From a virus, in IMG/VR virus record IMGVR_UViG_3300031963_000893, positions 1 to 24,516 of that record: a stretch of DNA of 24,516 nt; one strand, given 5' to 3'. A program made the position numbers and the translations under genes. Every line of letters starts with the position of its first letter. Positions within the stretch are counted from its first letter, which is position 1. Below are positions 16,143 to 22,802 of this stretch, piece by piece. Below the pieces are notes generated by a model. The model saw only the letters and a list, made by a program, of their open reading frames with translations. It did no database searches and was not told where the DNA came from.

Positions 16143-16454
16143 CTAAACGTTAAGAGGAGCTAATACTGGTAAATCTGCTACAATTGTATAGACATTAGTT
16201 AAAGATGTAGTAACTGACATTTCAATACGATAGATCACTCCATCTAAACCACCAGAAATTCTTTGAGAAACTAGTTGTCCACTAATACTTGGACTACCTA
16301 CTTTAATAGAATTAGGGCTAGGATCAGTTCCTTCTTTAACTTCTATAGTACAGGATGCTGAGCTAATTGTCTCAGATGATGCCATAATAGGGGAGAAGTC
16401 AAAGGTAAACTGCTCATTTTCTGTGGTTATTTTGTACGAAAAATCGGTACTCAT
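16143..16454 (-). CDS. Small Ig-like tail/fibre adaptor-type protein
   Basis: A 103-aa protein, mainly beta, like an immunoglobulin-type domain: FSYKITTENEQFTFDFSPIM, then ISSASCTIEV, SIKVGSPSISGQLVSQRISGG, VIYRIEMSVTTSLTNVYTIVADLPVL. The order of strands and the final 'Y.I.A.LPV' resemble small adaptor proteins linking fibres to the tail. Start and stop are coupled: ATGA overlap with the gene before, SD AAGGA ten bases upstream. Its TAG stop is in frame with the next gene. The adaptor role is inferred from size, fold pattern and position. Confidence 0.68.
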   Translation of the reverse strand: MSTDFSYKITTENEQFTFDFSPIMASSETISSASCTIEVKEGTDPSPNSIKVGSPSISGQLVSQRISGGLDGVIYRIEMSVTTSLTNVYTIVADLPVLAPLNV

Positions 16455-17338
16455 GAAAGCAGATCCTTATCAATAAATATTGTTCTAAATTTGGTAACAG
16501 TGACTTGTCTAATTCTATCAGCAGCATAAATTAGTCTATCTACGGGATAGTTAACAAACGATACTGCATTAGCAAGTAAACTTGCAATTACTGTAGAAGT
16601 AGCATTAATATATTTATTAATAAGCTTACTTAATATAATAACACAATTTACAGAAATTGTCAAGGTTTTTGACATAGTTTTTTCTAATATAGCAGTTACA
16701 CTTGAAACTACAGATAAAAGTCTATAATAGAACCTACCTGATAATAAAGTAACTGTTGAACTAACTGAAGCTGTAATAGTCTTAAAAAAGCTCTTTACAT
16801 ATAAAATAGTAGCTATTACGGATGATGTTACTAAAGGCATTATCTTTGATACTCCTTTAGTAATACTAACTGAAGATGATGAATAAGTTAATAGAGTAAT
16901 GAGTCTATTAGTAGCTGTTAATATAACTGCAGCTACAACTTCTATATCAGAGAGTAACTTATTAACAAGTTTTACAACACTAGCTGTAACTGTACTTGTA
17001 ACAGTTTTTGTAGTACTAATAGCTTTTGTAATAGCAGAGCTTGTACTAGATACTACAGATAATATTTTACCATAAGCAAAAGAAGATAATAAAGTTACTA
17101 TACTTGTTAAACTAGCTAGTAAAGTTTTATTAAATTGTTTTGTTATACTTGAGTTTACATAGCTATCAGGAGTAGAGGCACTATCAACAGCTCTTGCATT
17201 TAAGAAGAAACTATTGATAGCTCCACTAATATAGCTATAAACTTGATTGGCGTAAATGTACGCAACAAGTACTACATTACGTTGTACTGGTCCTCCATTT
17301 ACAACCTCTTCGTTAACTGCCCTTTGATTAAGAGCCAT
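16451..17338 (-). CDS. Hydrophobic protein built of ~20-residue repeats
   Basis: A 295-aa protein of unknown function. Residues 1-65 are a normal soluble-looking N-terminus. Residues about 71-262 are a chain of about nine units of 20-21 residues with the approximate pattern K-T/I-L-S/T-x-S/V-V-S-S-x-V-x-L-L-x-K, for example KTLLASLTSIVTLLSSFAYG (71-90), KILSVVSSTSSAITKAISTT (91-110), KTITASVSSTVTLLSGRFYY (186-205) and KTLTISVNCVIILSKLINKY (224-243). A basic C-terminus follows (VDRLIYAADRIRQVTVTKFRTIFI). Composition is V, S, T, L, I and K. Alternation of polar and apolar residues suggests a beta-solenoid or stacked strands as well as possible membrane segments. No SD is evident; it ends in an ATGA overlap with the next gene. 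Confidence 0.7.
   Translation of the reverse strand: MALNQRAVNEEVVNGGPVQRNVVLVAYIYANQVYSYISGAINSFFLNARAVDSASTPDSYVNSSITKQFNKTLLASLTSIVTLLSSFAYGKILSVVSSTSSAITKAISTTKTVTSTVTASVVKLVNKLLSDIEVVAAVILTATNRLITLLTYSSSSVSITKGVSKIMPLVTSSVIATILYVKSFFKTITASVSSTVTLLSGRFYYRLLSVVSSVTAILEKTMSKTLTISVNCVIILSKLINKYINATSTVIASLLANAVSFVNYPVDRLIYAADRIRQVTVTKFRTIFIDKDLLS
16553..17128 (-). repeat. Degenerate ~60-bp repeats encoding the 20-residue units
   Basis: This is the coding region of residues 71-262 of the hydrophobic protein. Repeats are clear at protein level (Lys at 71, 91, 111, 186 and 224 starting similar units) but diverged at DNA level. A longer duplicated block is visible: residues 71-105 and 186-220 match at many positions (K-T-x-x-A-S-x-x-S-x-V-T-L-L-S..., then L-S-V-V-S-S), an offset of 115 residues. 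Confidence 0.55.
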
Positions 17339-17344
17339 AGCATA

Positions 17345-17713
17345 TTAACTAAATTGAGTTTTAAAAGTGAACTGAATGCTATCACCTGATGTTAAACCAA
17401 TTCCTGTAAAGTCACCTTTAACAAATAAGTTACCAGATGTATTAGCATCAAACAAACCTGCATTAGTAATAGTTACAGTACCTGAAGCAGTTAATGTACC
17501 AATTACTTGATATGTATCATTAGTAGTTGTAGTTGTTTGTTGTGTTGCTGTACCAGTTGTACGAGATCCTGTCTCTGAAAAAAGAGTAGTATCTGTAGCA
17601 GATGTTGTACCAGCACCAGTACCCCAACCAACATACTTAGGTTGTGTAGCAGCACCACCAGCAAGGTAATTTGTTACAATAGCCTTACCAGTATCGACTA
17701 ATAGTGTAGCCAT
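17345..17713 (-). CDS. Tail-associated beta-rich structural protein
   Basis: A 122-aa protein of high T, G and S content with no charged clusters. It begins MATLLVDTGKAIVTNYLAGG, then PKYVGWGTGAG, DTTLFSETGSRTTGTA, and a T-rich run. It ends VTITNAGLFDANTSGNLFVKGDFTGIGLTSGDSIQFTFKTQF, strands like those at the base of phage fibres and tail-collar proteins. GGAG lies about nine bases before ATG, inside the coding region of the 51-aa gene. It opens the appendage block. A structural role is likely; the specific position in the virion is not known. Confidence 0.7.
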   Translation of the reverse strand: MATLLVDTGKAIVTNYLAGGAATQPKYVGWGTGAGTTSATDTTLFSETGSRTTGTATQQTTTTTNDTYQVIGTLTASGTVTITNAGLFDANTSGNLFVKGDFTGIGLTSGDSIQFTFKTQFS

Positions 17714-17853
17714 TTTTTAATTCTCCATAATAAACGTTTAATTGGGTTTTTATGCCAATATTGAATTGTTCCAAGATCTTCAATAGAACCATCTGCCCGA
17801 ACAATACGAGCAGATATTTCCATTTGTTTTACTTTAGCATTAGAAGCTATCAT
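17698..17853 (-). CDS. 51-aa conserved small phage protein
   Basis: A short gene ending KNPIKRLLWRIKKWLHY. The first half (VKQMEISARIVRADGSIEDLG) looks like a beta hairpin and the second is a strongly basic amphipathic helix with W at three positions. The start overlaps the stop of the previous gene as ATGA, and its 3' end overlaps the next gene by 16 bases in another frame; both overlaps argue for a real translated gene. Similar short proteins with 'HKNPxKR..WRIKxWL' occur next to tail genes in other phages as far as I recall, with no known function. The basic helix could bind membrane or nucleic acid (speculative). Confidence 0.7.
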   Translation of the reverse strand: MIASNAKVKQMEISARIVRADGSIEDLGTIQYWHKNPIKRLLWRIKKWLHY

Positions 17854-18200
17854 GATAAGTTTCTTAATTTATAAATAGTACTTAGATATAAAGCAATAAT
17901 TGAATCAATGATATTTTGAACAGCAGATCTAGATGAAGCAGAGTGACGTAATTTCTCAATCATGTTTACTTGCTTTACTAGGAAGTCATCAATTGGCTCT
18001 AAGGGTGTAGTAGCAAACAAAGGGATGTCTGCCATAATGCCTTCATCCCCTTGATAAGCTTCTGCAAGATCATCAGCTAAGTCAATAACTTCATCATAGA
18101 AGTTACCAAGAGCTTTATGCGCTGCATAACTCTTAGTTTTTAAATGTTCCTTATGAGCAACATTACGTGCGTGGAACAATAAACCTATGATCTCTTCCAT
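17850..18200 (-). CDS. Ferritin/Dps-like four-helix phage protein (DUF5856-type)
   Basis: A 116-aa all-helical protein. The pattern GLLFHARNVAHKEHLKTKSYAAHKALGNFYDEVIDLADDLAEAYQG is typical of a phage family resembling Dps/ferritin (helix with H, then H...FY..V..L.D). It ends with a second helical pair (DFLVKQVNMIEKLRHSA and NIIDSIIALYLSTIYKLRNL). I chose ATG at 18200 because GTGGAG lies six bases upstream and the sequence begins MEEIIGLLFHARN; an upstream ATG at 18227 gives a longer product that overlaps the previous gene. H, E and D residues spaced through the helices could bind metal, but the ligands are not proven. ATGA overlap with the next gene. Confidence 0.75.
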   Translation of the reverse strand: MEEIIGLLFHARNVAHKEHLKTKSYAAHKALGNFYDEVIDLADDLAEAYQGDEGIMADIPLFATTPLEPIDDFLVKQVNMIEKLRHSASSRSAVQNIIDSIIALYLSTIYKLRNLS

Positions 18201-18201
18201 G

Positions 18202-18618
18202 TTAACTCCACTGTTTAATACATTCAATAGTCATACTGAATGATAGTGTACCTGATGAATAACCATCTGTATCATACAAAACTTTACCATCTACACCGGT
18301 ACCTGCATTGTTTTGTAAGAAACCAAATTGTTCTGCATTTACACAACCTCTACCTGTAAATCTCCAGATAGGTACATCGGTAGTTGCATTCCAATAAAGG
18401 TTAACAGCTAAACCATCTTCTACGTCATAGTTAATCTTTTTAATTGCTACTTTAGTAGGTTGTTGTGAATTTAAGCCTGAAGCATTAACTGCAGCAACAA
18501 GTGCTGGATCAATTAATGTAGTTAAACTCACATTACTTGTATCTAAAATACCAACTAGTTTGATAACTAAATTACGTTCACTATCAACTAGTGTTTGAAC
18601 TGAGGTTACATTAGCCAT
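18202..18618 (-). CDS. Virion structural protein, unknown role
   Basis: A 138-aa, mainly beta protein. The N-terminal region NLVIKLVGILDTSNVSLTTLIDPALV is followed by KVAIKKINYDVEDGLAVNLYWNA, PIWRFTGRGC, DTDGYSSGTLSFSMTIECIKQW. The last part looks like a strand pair ending a small barrel. It has the best ribosome site in the block (AGGAGG, five bases before ATG). Two Cys residues (in GRGC and IEC) are present. Its place between decoration-type and ferritin-like genes suggests a minor head or connector protein. I cannot assign the family. Confidence 0.7.
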   Translation of the reverse strand: MANVTSVQTLVDSERNLVIKLVGILDTSNVSLTTLIDPALVAAVNASGLNSQQPTKVAIKKINYDVEDGLAVNLYWNATTDVPIWRFTGRGCVNAEQFGFLQNNAGTGVDGKVLYDTDGYSSGTLSFSMTIECIKQWS

Positions 18619-18630
18619 GTTAGCCTCCTA

Positions 18631-19338
18631 TTATCGTGTAACTTCTGTGGATGCTAAGATGTAATCAACAGTTAATGTATCAGTAGCTGTAGGTGTAATT
18701 TGCATTACTGGACCTAAGTTAGCGTTTGTTAATGTTGTACCTGAAGAACCAATAGTAGGTGCAGATACTCTAGCAACTAATACGTTATTTGAGAATACTA
18801 ATAAATCAGTACCATTGTAGTAGAAACCAAGTTCTAAGTATGTATCAGCAGCAGCTGTTGCAACGCCTGTAACTAAAGTAGTTGTAGTAGAACCAACAAC
18901 TGATACTAAGTTAACTGATGTTGAAGAAGCAGCTTTAGAGAACCAAAGACCATCATTAGCTGATGAACCTGCTCTTAAACCTACATAAAATGATTTAGTG
19001 CTTGAAACAGCAGAAGCTTTAAAACGTGTGCTGAACCACATTTGGTTACCTGCTACAAAAGCTACGTTAGATGCTGTTTTATATGCAGCTGTAGCTGTAG
19101 TTGTACCACCTGGAGTAAGAACAGCTAAACCACCATTACCTGCTGTTAAAGCAAGTGTAGATGATGTACCTGTTACTGTATACTCAGCAACTGTTGATAC
19201 GAAGTCGTTAGCATATTCTGCTACGCCTGTAGTTGTAGAACCACTTGTACTAAATGGAGCTGGTAACGGATAGTTACCAAATAAGTATTGTGCATCATTG
19301 GTTGATACACCATTTGAAAATCTTGTTGGGTTTGACAT
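18631..19338 (-). CDS. Virion structural protein with lectin-like beta fold
   Basis: A 235-aa protein rich in T, S, A, V and G. It begins MSNPTRFSNGVSTNDAQYLFGNYPLP, a start I associate with head or decoration proteins next to capsid genes. After a T/S-rich stretch, QMWFSTRFKAS, KSFYVGLRAGSS, DGLWFSKA, YLELGFYYNGTDLLVFSNNVLVARVSAP form alternating strands like a concanavalin A/LamG-type jelly roll. It ends with PVMQITPTATDTLTVDYILAS. The SD AAAGGAG is six bases before ATG, with hairpins just upstream. It is probably a capsid-surface protein; the exact location is unknown. Confidence 0.72.
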   Translation of the reverse strand: MSNPTRFSNGVSTNDAQYLFGNYPLPAPFSTSGSTTTGVAEYANDFVSTVAEYTVTGTSSTLALTAGNGGLAVLTPGGTTTATAAYKTASNVAFVAGNQMWFSTRFKASAVSSTKSFYVGLRAGSSANDGLWFSKAASSTSVNLVSVVGSTTTTLVTGVATAAADTYLELGFYYNGTDLLVFSNNVLVARVSAPTIGSSGTTLTNANLGPVMQITPTATDTLTVDYILASTEVTR

Positions 19339-19353
19339 GTAAATCTCCTTTGA

Positions 19354-19389
19354 CGTTGTTATGTTTTAACAACGCAGTTTAATCTGCGT
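19354..19389 (-). promoter_or_regulatory. Two overlapping, mutually exclusive hairpins before a structural gene
   Basis: The first hairpin on the transcript pairs ACGCAG with CTGCGT (19372-19377 with 19384-19389, six-base loop). The second pairs CGTTGTTA with TAACAACG (19354-19361 with 19367-19374, five-base loop, eight perfect pairs). They share bases 19372-19374, so both cannot form fully at once. The second ends a few bases before the AAAGGAG ribosome site of the 235-aa gene. This layout could tune translation or form an RNA-processing site. Pairing is read directly from the sequence; function is inferred. Confidence 0.45.
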
Positions 19390-19406
19390 CATCAGAGAAC
19401 AATAAA

Positions 19407-19466
19407 TTATTTGCCCTTCTTAACAGGTGGGCGTTTACCTTTTTTTTCTTGAATTGGGTATGACAT
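19407..19466 (-). CDS. 19-aa basic ORF after capsid gene
   Basis: A very short ORF translating to MSYPIQEKKGKRPPVKKGK, then TAA. It is supported by a strong ribosome site: TAAGGAG six bases before ATG, better than several larger genes here. Seven of 19 residues are Lys or Arg, with a PP kink. It sits alone in an interval of about 190 bases between the capsid and the next structural gene, with hairpins on both sides. No function is known to me. Short basic ORFs in this position occur in other phages and may be translated. It could also be a leader peptide or a decoy for ribosomes. Confidence 0.5.
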   Translation of the reverse strand: MSYPIQEKKGKRPPVKKGK

Positions 19467-19481
19467 ATAAACTCCTTAGGT

Positions 19482-19518
19482 AAAGATTGGAGGGACATTT
19501 TAAGCCCCTCCTACCTTT
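19482..19518 (-). other. Stable RNA hairpin after the major capsid gene
   Basis: On the minus strand, AAAGGTA-GGAGGG pairs with CCCTCC-AATCTTT across an 11-base loop: thirteen positions with one A/A mismatch and one G/T wobble, and a perfect six-pair G/C-rich core (19489-19494 with 19506-19511). It begins 14 bases after the capsid stop. There is no clear U-run after it, so it is not a classic terminator. It may protect the 3' end of capsid mRNA or mark a processing site. The 5' arm contains an SD-like GGAGG that would be hidden in the stem. Confidence 0.5.
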
Positions 19519-19531
19519 AATTAAGTCCTAA

Positions 19532-20446
19532 TTAAGGACCATTAACACCGTAGATTGCTCTAGGATCTGTCCAACCAAAGCTATATCTTTCGTAACCTTT
19601 AGCCTTAGCATTCATTGTATCAAAATCATTGTCTTGATCGAATTGAATACCAACGCGGCTATAGTACTTAAGACCGTTTTGGATGTTAGTACGAACAAAC
19701 CATGCATTTGGTGATGTTAAGTAGTGGTTCATTACGATACCTTCTGGTAAAGCATTTGTCGCTACTAAAACGTTCACTGCATTGTTTGCTGTTGATGGTG
19801 TATATGCTGACTTAAGAATACGATGAGCATTCCAGAAGTTTTGACGTGCAACAACTAAGCTTCTTGGCATAACATTGATCAAAAGACCACGGTCATTTTG
19901 GAAACCCATAATTGCTGTCAATGCATCTTCTAAAGAAGCTTCTGACAAGTCAGCAGCAACTGTAGGAGCATTAGCAAATGTACCACCAGATGTGTTAGGG
20001 TGTGCTGTAGAACATAGTTCAACACCGTCACCACCTTTGTATGTAGAATTAAATGCACGGTTGTAGATGTTAGCACCAACGTTTTCTTTCGTTTGACGGA
20101 AAGACATTGCTAATGCAGCAGATCTACGACGTGATACTTGTTCATACAAGTTGTCATCTAACTCTTCTTTTGTTACGATATAACCCAATGCATAAGCAAT
20201 GTGTGTGTATCGTGTTGTGAAACCTTGAATTTCTGAATCGTATGCAACGCCAGAACCTTCGGATTTAACTGGAGCTAAACCGAAACCTGTAAGTTGAACA
20301 TCTTCTTCATAGTTCATTGAGGATGTGTCACTGTCAAACAATTGAGAATATTCTTCTTTATGTTCGTCATAGACTTGACCCCACCATGCTTTGATCCCTG
20401 GCCATAGAGCCTTTGGATGTGAAGCGGTTGTTATAATACCAGCCAT
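19532..20446 (-). CDS. Major capsid protein
   Basis: A 304-aa protein, the expected size for an HK97-fold coat. It begins HPKALWPGIKAWWGQVYDEHKEEYSQLFD, with an N-arm rich in acidic residues. A central segment, about residues 80-115 (YTHIAYALGYIVTKEELDDNLYEQVSRRRSAALAMSF), fits the long spine helix preceded by the E-loop. C-terminal parts include LINVMPRSLVVARQ, NAWFVRTN and KYYSRVGIQF, strands typical of the A-domain of coat proteins. A strong SD (AAGGAG, eight bases before ATG) supports high expression. It follows portal, scaffold and decoration genes. A stable hairpin lies just after the stop. The fold is inferred from pattern and gene order. Confidence 0.88.
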   Translation of the reverse strand: MAGIITTASHPKALWPGIKAWWGQVYDEHKEEYSQLFDSDTSSMNYEEDVQLTGFGLAPVKSEGSGVAYDSEIQGFTTRYTHIAYALGYIVTKEELDDNLYEQVSRRRSAALAMSFRQTKENVGANIYNRAFNSTYKGGDGVELCSTAHPNTSGGTFANAPTVAADLSEASLEDALTAIMGFQNDRGLLINVMPRSLVVARQNFWNAHRILKSAYTPSTANNAVNVLVATNALPEGIVMNHYLTSPNAWFVRTNIQNGLKYYSRVGIQFDQDNDFDTMNAKAKGYERYSFGWTDPRAIYGVNGP

Positions 20447-20461
20447 GTTATATTCTCCTTA

Positions 20462-21085
20462 TTAAGCCGTGCCAACTGGGTTGAGGAATTGATGCTTGTT
20501 CCATTTTACCAAAGCTTGAGCATAGGCACCAGGTTCATTATTAACTGCTTGAACTAGGCCAATGATTTGTAATGGTAAAGCTAATGAGCCAGAAGACGCA
20601 ATAGCTAAGAATGAAGAAGCATTCAATACTGTGTTTGATAGCGGAGCTGATTGAGCAAGAGTTGTTTGGTTAGCTGTAATAGTTAAACCAGCATTCTTGA
20701 ATACGTCAGCAGCAGCTACACCTGTAGCATCACCTGTTACTTGGAAAATAACTGCTGGATCATCCACTACGTAAACGTAGCGAGTGCCAGAATTAAGAGG
20801 CAAGTAGATTGTATTAAGAGCCAATGTAGTACCTACAAGAGATACACCTGGATCTGATACGCGGATACCTACGATAACACCAACTGGTGTATCAGTAGTA
20901 AGCGCTTTTGTTACGTAAGGTACACCATTTGCATCGCTAGAACCTGCAACTTTAACAACGTCGCCAATAGCGTAAGTGTTAGAACCGTCGTTAGCGATAG
21001 CATAAAGGCGACCCTGTTCGTTGTACGCAGCACCAGTAATTGTTCCTACTGGGCTAAGTCCACGAGGGGTATTTGCGTTAGCCAT
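20462..21085 (-). CDS. Probable capsid decoration/stabilisation protein
   Basis: A 207-aa protein with short beta-strand and turn patterns, rich in A, G, T, V and nearly free of Cys and Trp. It begins NTPRGLSPVGTITGAAYNEQGRLYAI and continues with IGDVVKVAG and PVGVIVGI strands, like small beta-barrel head proteins (cement or decoration proteins) encoded directly before the capsid gene. It ends ALVKWNKHQFLNPVGTA. The SD AAGGAA lies seven bases before ATG. It is immediately upstream in transcription of the major capsid gene with only 15 bases between. It could instead be a minor head protein. Confidence 0.7.
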   Translation of the reverse strand: MANANTPRGLSPVGTITGAAYNEQGRLYAIANDGSNTYAIGDVVKVAGSSDANGVPYVTKALTTDTPVGVIVGIRVSDPGVSLVGTTLALNTIYLPLNSGTRYVYVVDDPAVIFQVTGDATGVAAADVFKNAGLTITANQTTLAQSAPLSNTVLNASSFLAIASSGSLALPLQIIGLVQAVNNEPGAYAQALVKWNKHQFLNPVGTA

Positions 21086-21110
21086 TTTTATTTCCTTTTA
21101 GAAATTAAGT

Positions 21111-21602
21111 TTATGTTTTGTAGTTAATACCACCCCTAGGAGTATAGAAACCATCAGAACTTGTACCGTCCTTAACGTTTACACCACCACGGATTGCATC
21201 ATCTACGCGATCATTTCGTTTTTGTAACTCTCTTTGATCTTCTTCCCACCATTCTTGTTTAATTTTTAACAAGTAGGCATAAAGACCATCACCTTTCTCA
21301 CTTGTACCGACGAGGTATCTTACCTTCTCTCCTAAATCTGTATTACCAGATGTAACACTATCCTTTACGCCGCCAACTTCGTCAGGAGATACAAACTCCC
21401 ATCCTCCGTCTATTGCGGTTTGGATACGACCAGGTTCATCATTAAAGATGTGTAGTACATATCCAGGGATTTGATGATTAACAGTTAACTTAGCTTGAGT
21501 ACCATTAAAAACGTTTCTAACACGTTCACGTGAAGGACGTTCTGCAGCAGTTCTAGTAAGTGCCTGTTCTTTTTTCTCTTCAATTGTTAATGCTTTTGCC
21601 AT
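21111..21602 (-). CDS. Conserved head-region protein of unknown function
   Basis: A 163-aa soluble protein with no membrane segment. Distinctive parts are a charged N-terminus (AERPSRERVRN), a central PGYVLHIFNDEPGRIQTAIDGGWEFV unit followed by DEVGG, then SGNTDLGEKVRYLVG, and LYAYLLKIKQEWWEEDQ. This arrangement is familiar from short-tailed phages, where the gene lies between scaffold and capsid genes, but I know no proven role. Possible roles are a minor head protein or an assembly factor. The SD AAGGAGA is seven bases before ATG, among the strongest in the window, which suggests good expression. It lies between the scaffold and the decoration-type protein. Confidence 0.75.
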   Translation of the reverse strand: MAKALTIEEKKEQALTRTAAERPSRERVRNVFNGTQAKLTVNHQIPGYVLHIFNDEPGRIQTAIDGGWEFVSPDEVGGVKDSVTSGNTDLGEKVRYLVGTSEKGDGLYAYLLKIKQEWWEEDQRELQKRNDRVDDAIRGGVNVKDGTSSDGFYTPRGGINYKT

Positions 21603-21613
21603 AATTGTTCTCC

Positions 21614-22480
21614 TTAATTCCAGTCGTAACTATCTACGTATTCTTGTTTAGATTTAATCCATCCATTTTTAATGAATCGATCACATGCTTGTTTTGCGTC
21701 ATCAGGTAAGTTATCATAAGACTTTTTACCAGATGATGTACCTCCTCTAACACTACCAGTAGAATCTACTGCGCTGCCCTTGGCTTTATTGCCTAAGACT
21801 TTTTGAGGAAAGTACTCCACAATTTTCTCATCAAGCTTATCTAAAAAAGCACGACCAGTAAGGTGAGGGAATTGCTTACGTACAGATGCTCCTAATCCGT
21901 TAGCTACGTCTGTCATCTCAATGTCTTGTCCAAACCATTGATTGCGACCTAACCAACTTTGTAAATCTGGATCATCAGGTACACTTGCTTGAGCTTCAGT
22001 TTTAGGTGCTGGTTCAGGTTTCTTTTCAGCTTCCTTCTTAGCCTCTTTCTGAGCTTCTTTTAATGAATCGATTTGGTCGTCAATATCAACTACCTTATCG
22101 CCATCCCCTGCTGCAATTGCTTCCCGTTTTTGAGTCTTTAACTGAGCTATTTGAACTTCATACTCAGCTGACTTACGTTCAAAAGATTCCTTTTGGAACT
22201 TCTTAAACTCTTCAACGGATGCCTTAATGCTGTCAATTTCCTTGGCTTTTTCATCTAATTTCTTCATAAGAAGTTCATTGTTCTTACGGAGAATTGGATT
22301 AATCTCTTTGCCACGTTTTACAAATACATCTGCATCTACCCAATCAGATTCTGATCCTCTGAATTCCTCTTTAGGAACCCATCCAAAAAGCCTCGCTTCT
22401 TTTTCGACTTGTGGATCTAATTGTTGGACTTCTTGTTCAGTACTTGCTTCTTGTTGCTCTACTTGTTTTTCTTCTGACAT
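21614..22480 (-). CDS. Scaffolding protein (capsid assembly)
   Basis: A 288-aa hydrophilic, strongly charged protein that fits an internal scaffold. Residues 1-25 are Q/E rich. Residues about 60-160 form a long coiled-coil-like run of K/E/A/Q (NELLMKKLDEKAKEIDSIKA through EAQKEAKKEAEKK), then a P/A linker (KPEPAPKTEAQA). A compact C-terminal half has the pattern WLGRNQWFGQD...ANGLGASVRKQFPHLTGRAFLDKLDEKI, common in scaffolds encoded before podoviral capsid genes; in P22 the C-terminal end binds coat. The last residues are basic and aromatic. The SD AAAGGA lies about seven bases before ATG. It sits between GroES and capsid-block genes. Function is from composition, domain pattern and order. 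Confidence 0.85.
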   Translation of the reverse strand: MSEEKQVEQQEASTEQEVQQLDPQVEKEARLFGWVPKEEFRGSESDWVDADVFVKRGKEINPILRKNNELLMKKLDEKAKEIDSIKASVEEFKKFQKESFERKSAEYEVQIAQLKTQKREAIAAGDGDKVVDIDDQIDSLKEAQKEAKKEAEKKPEPAPKTEAQASVPDDPDLQSWLGRNQWFGQDIEMTDVANGLGASVRKQFPHLTGRAFLDKLDEKIVEYFPQKVLGNKAKGSAVDSTGSVRGGTSSGKKSYDNLPDDAKQACDRFIKNGWIKSKQEYVDSYDWN

Positions 22481-22490
22481 ACTTTTTCCT

Positions 22491-22802
22491 TTATTCGACT
22501 ATTGCTACAACGTCTAAATCATTAATGATTCGGTATTCTTTTTCATCAGCTCCATCATAGATTAGGCCTGAGTACTTACCAAAGATTACATGGTCACCTA
22601 CTTTAGCCCAAGGGCTTGGTTGGTCTAACCATGCACTATCGCCAATTTCAACAATAGTACCTTTTAGCTGTGCTAGTCTTTCCCTATCTCTAGTTTCACC
22701 GACTGACAAAATAATACCACTTTGTGTTACTTCTTCCACTGGATCTGGGAGTATTAAAACTCTGTGACCCTTTGGATGAATGCCACTAGTATTTTGCGTC
22801 AT
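22491..22802 (-). CDS. Phage-encoded GroES-like co-chaperonin (Cpn10)
   Basis: A 103-aa protein of normal Cpn10 length (E. coli GroES is 97 aa). Family hallmarks in order: PKGHRVLILPDPVEE at the N-terminus (GroES 'PLHDRVIVKR'), a mobile loop with SGIIL (residues about 28-32; the hydrophobic triplet IIL binds GroEL), a glycine/acid turn in KGTIVEIGD, KVGDHVIFGKYSG (GroES 'VGDIVIF'), and a C-terminal strand DLDVVAIVE (GroES 'SDILAIVE'). It would cap the host GroEL chamber. Its position just before scaffold and capsid genes suggests it helps fold the capsid protein, as T4 gp31 does; that role is inferred. The start overlaps the previous gene by 17 bases. Confidence 0.93.
   Translation of the reverse strand: MTQNTSGIHPKGHRVLILPDPVEEVTQSGIILSVGETRDRERLAQLKGTIVEIGDSAWLDQPSPWAKVGDHVIFGKYSGLIYDGADEKEYRIINDLDVVAIVE

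Noticed and set aside
16451-17338. Holin or transporter
   Set aside because: Segments are apolar but full of Ser/Thr with strand-like alternation and strict 20-residue period; position is among tail genes, so a membrane-protein call is not supported.
19482-19518. Rho-independent terminator after capsid gene
   Set aside because: The stem is good but no U-run follows it on the minus strand, so it is listed as a hairpin only.
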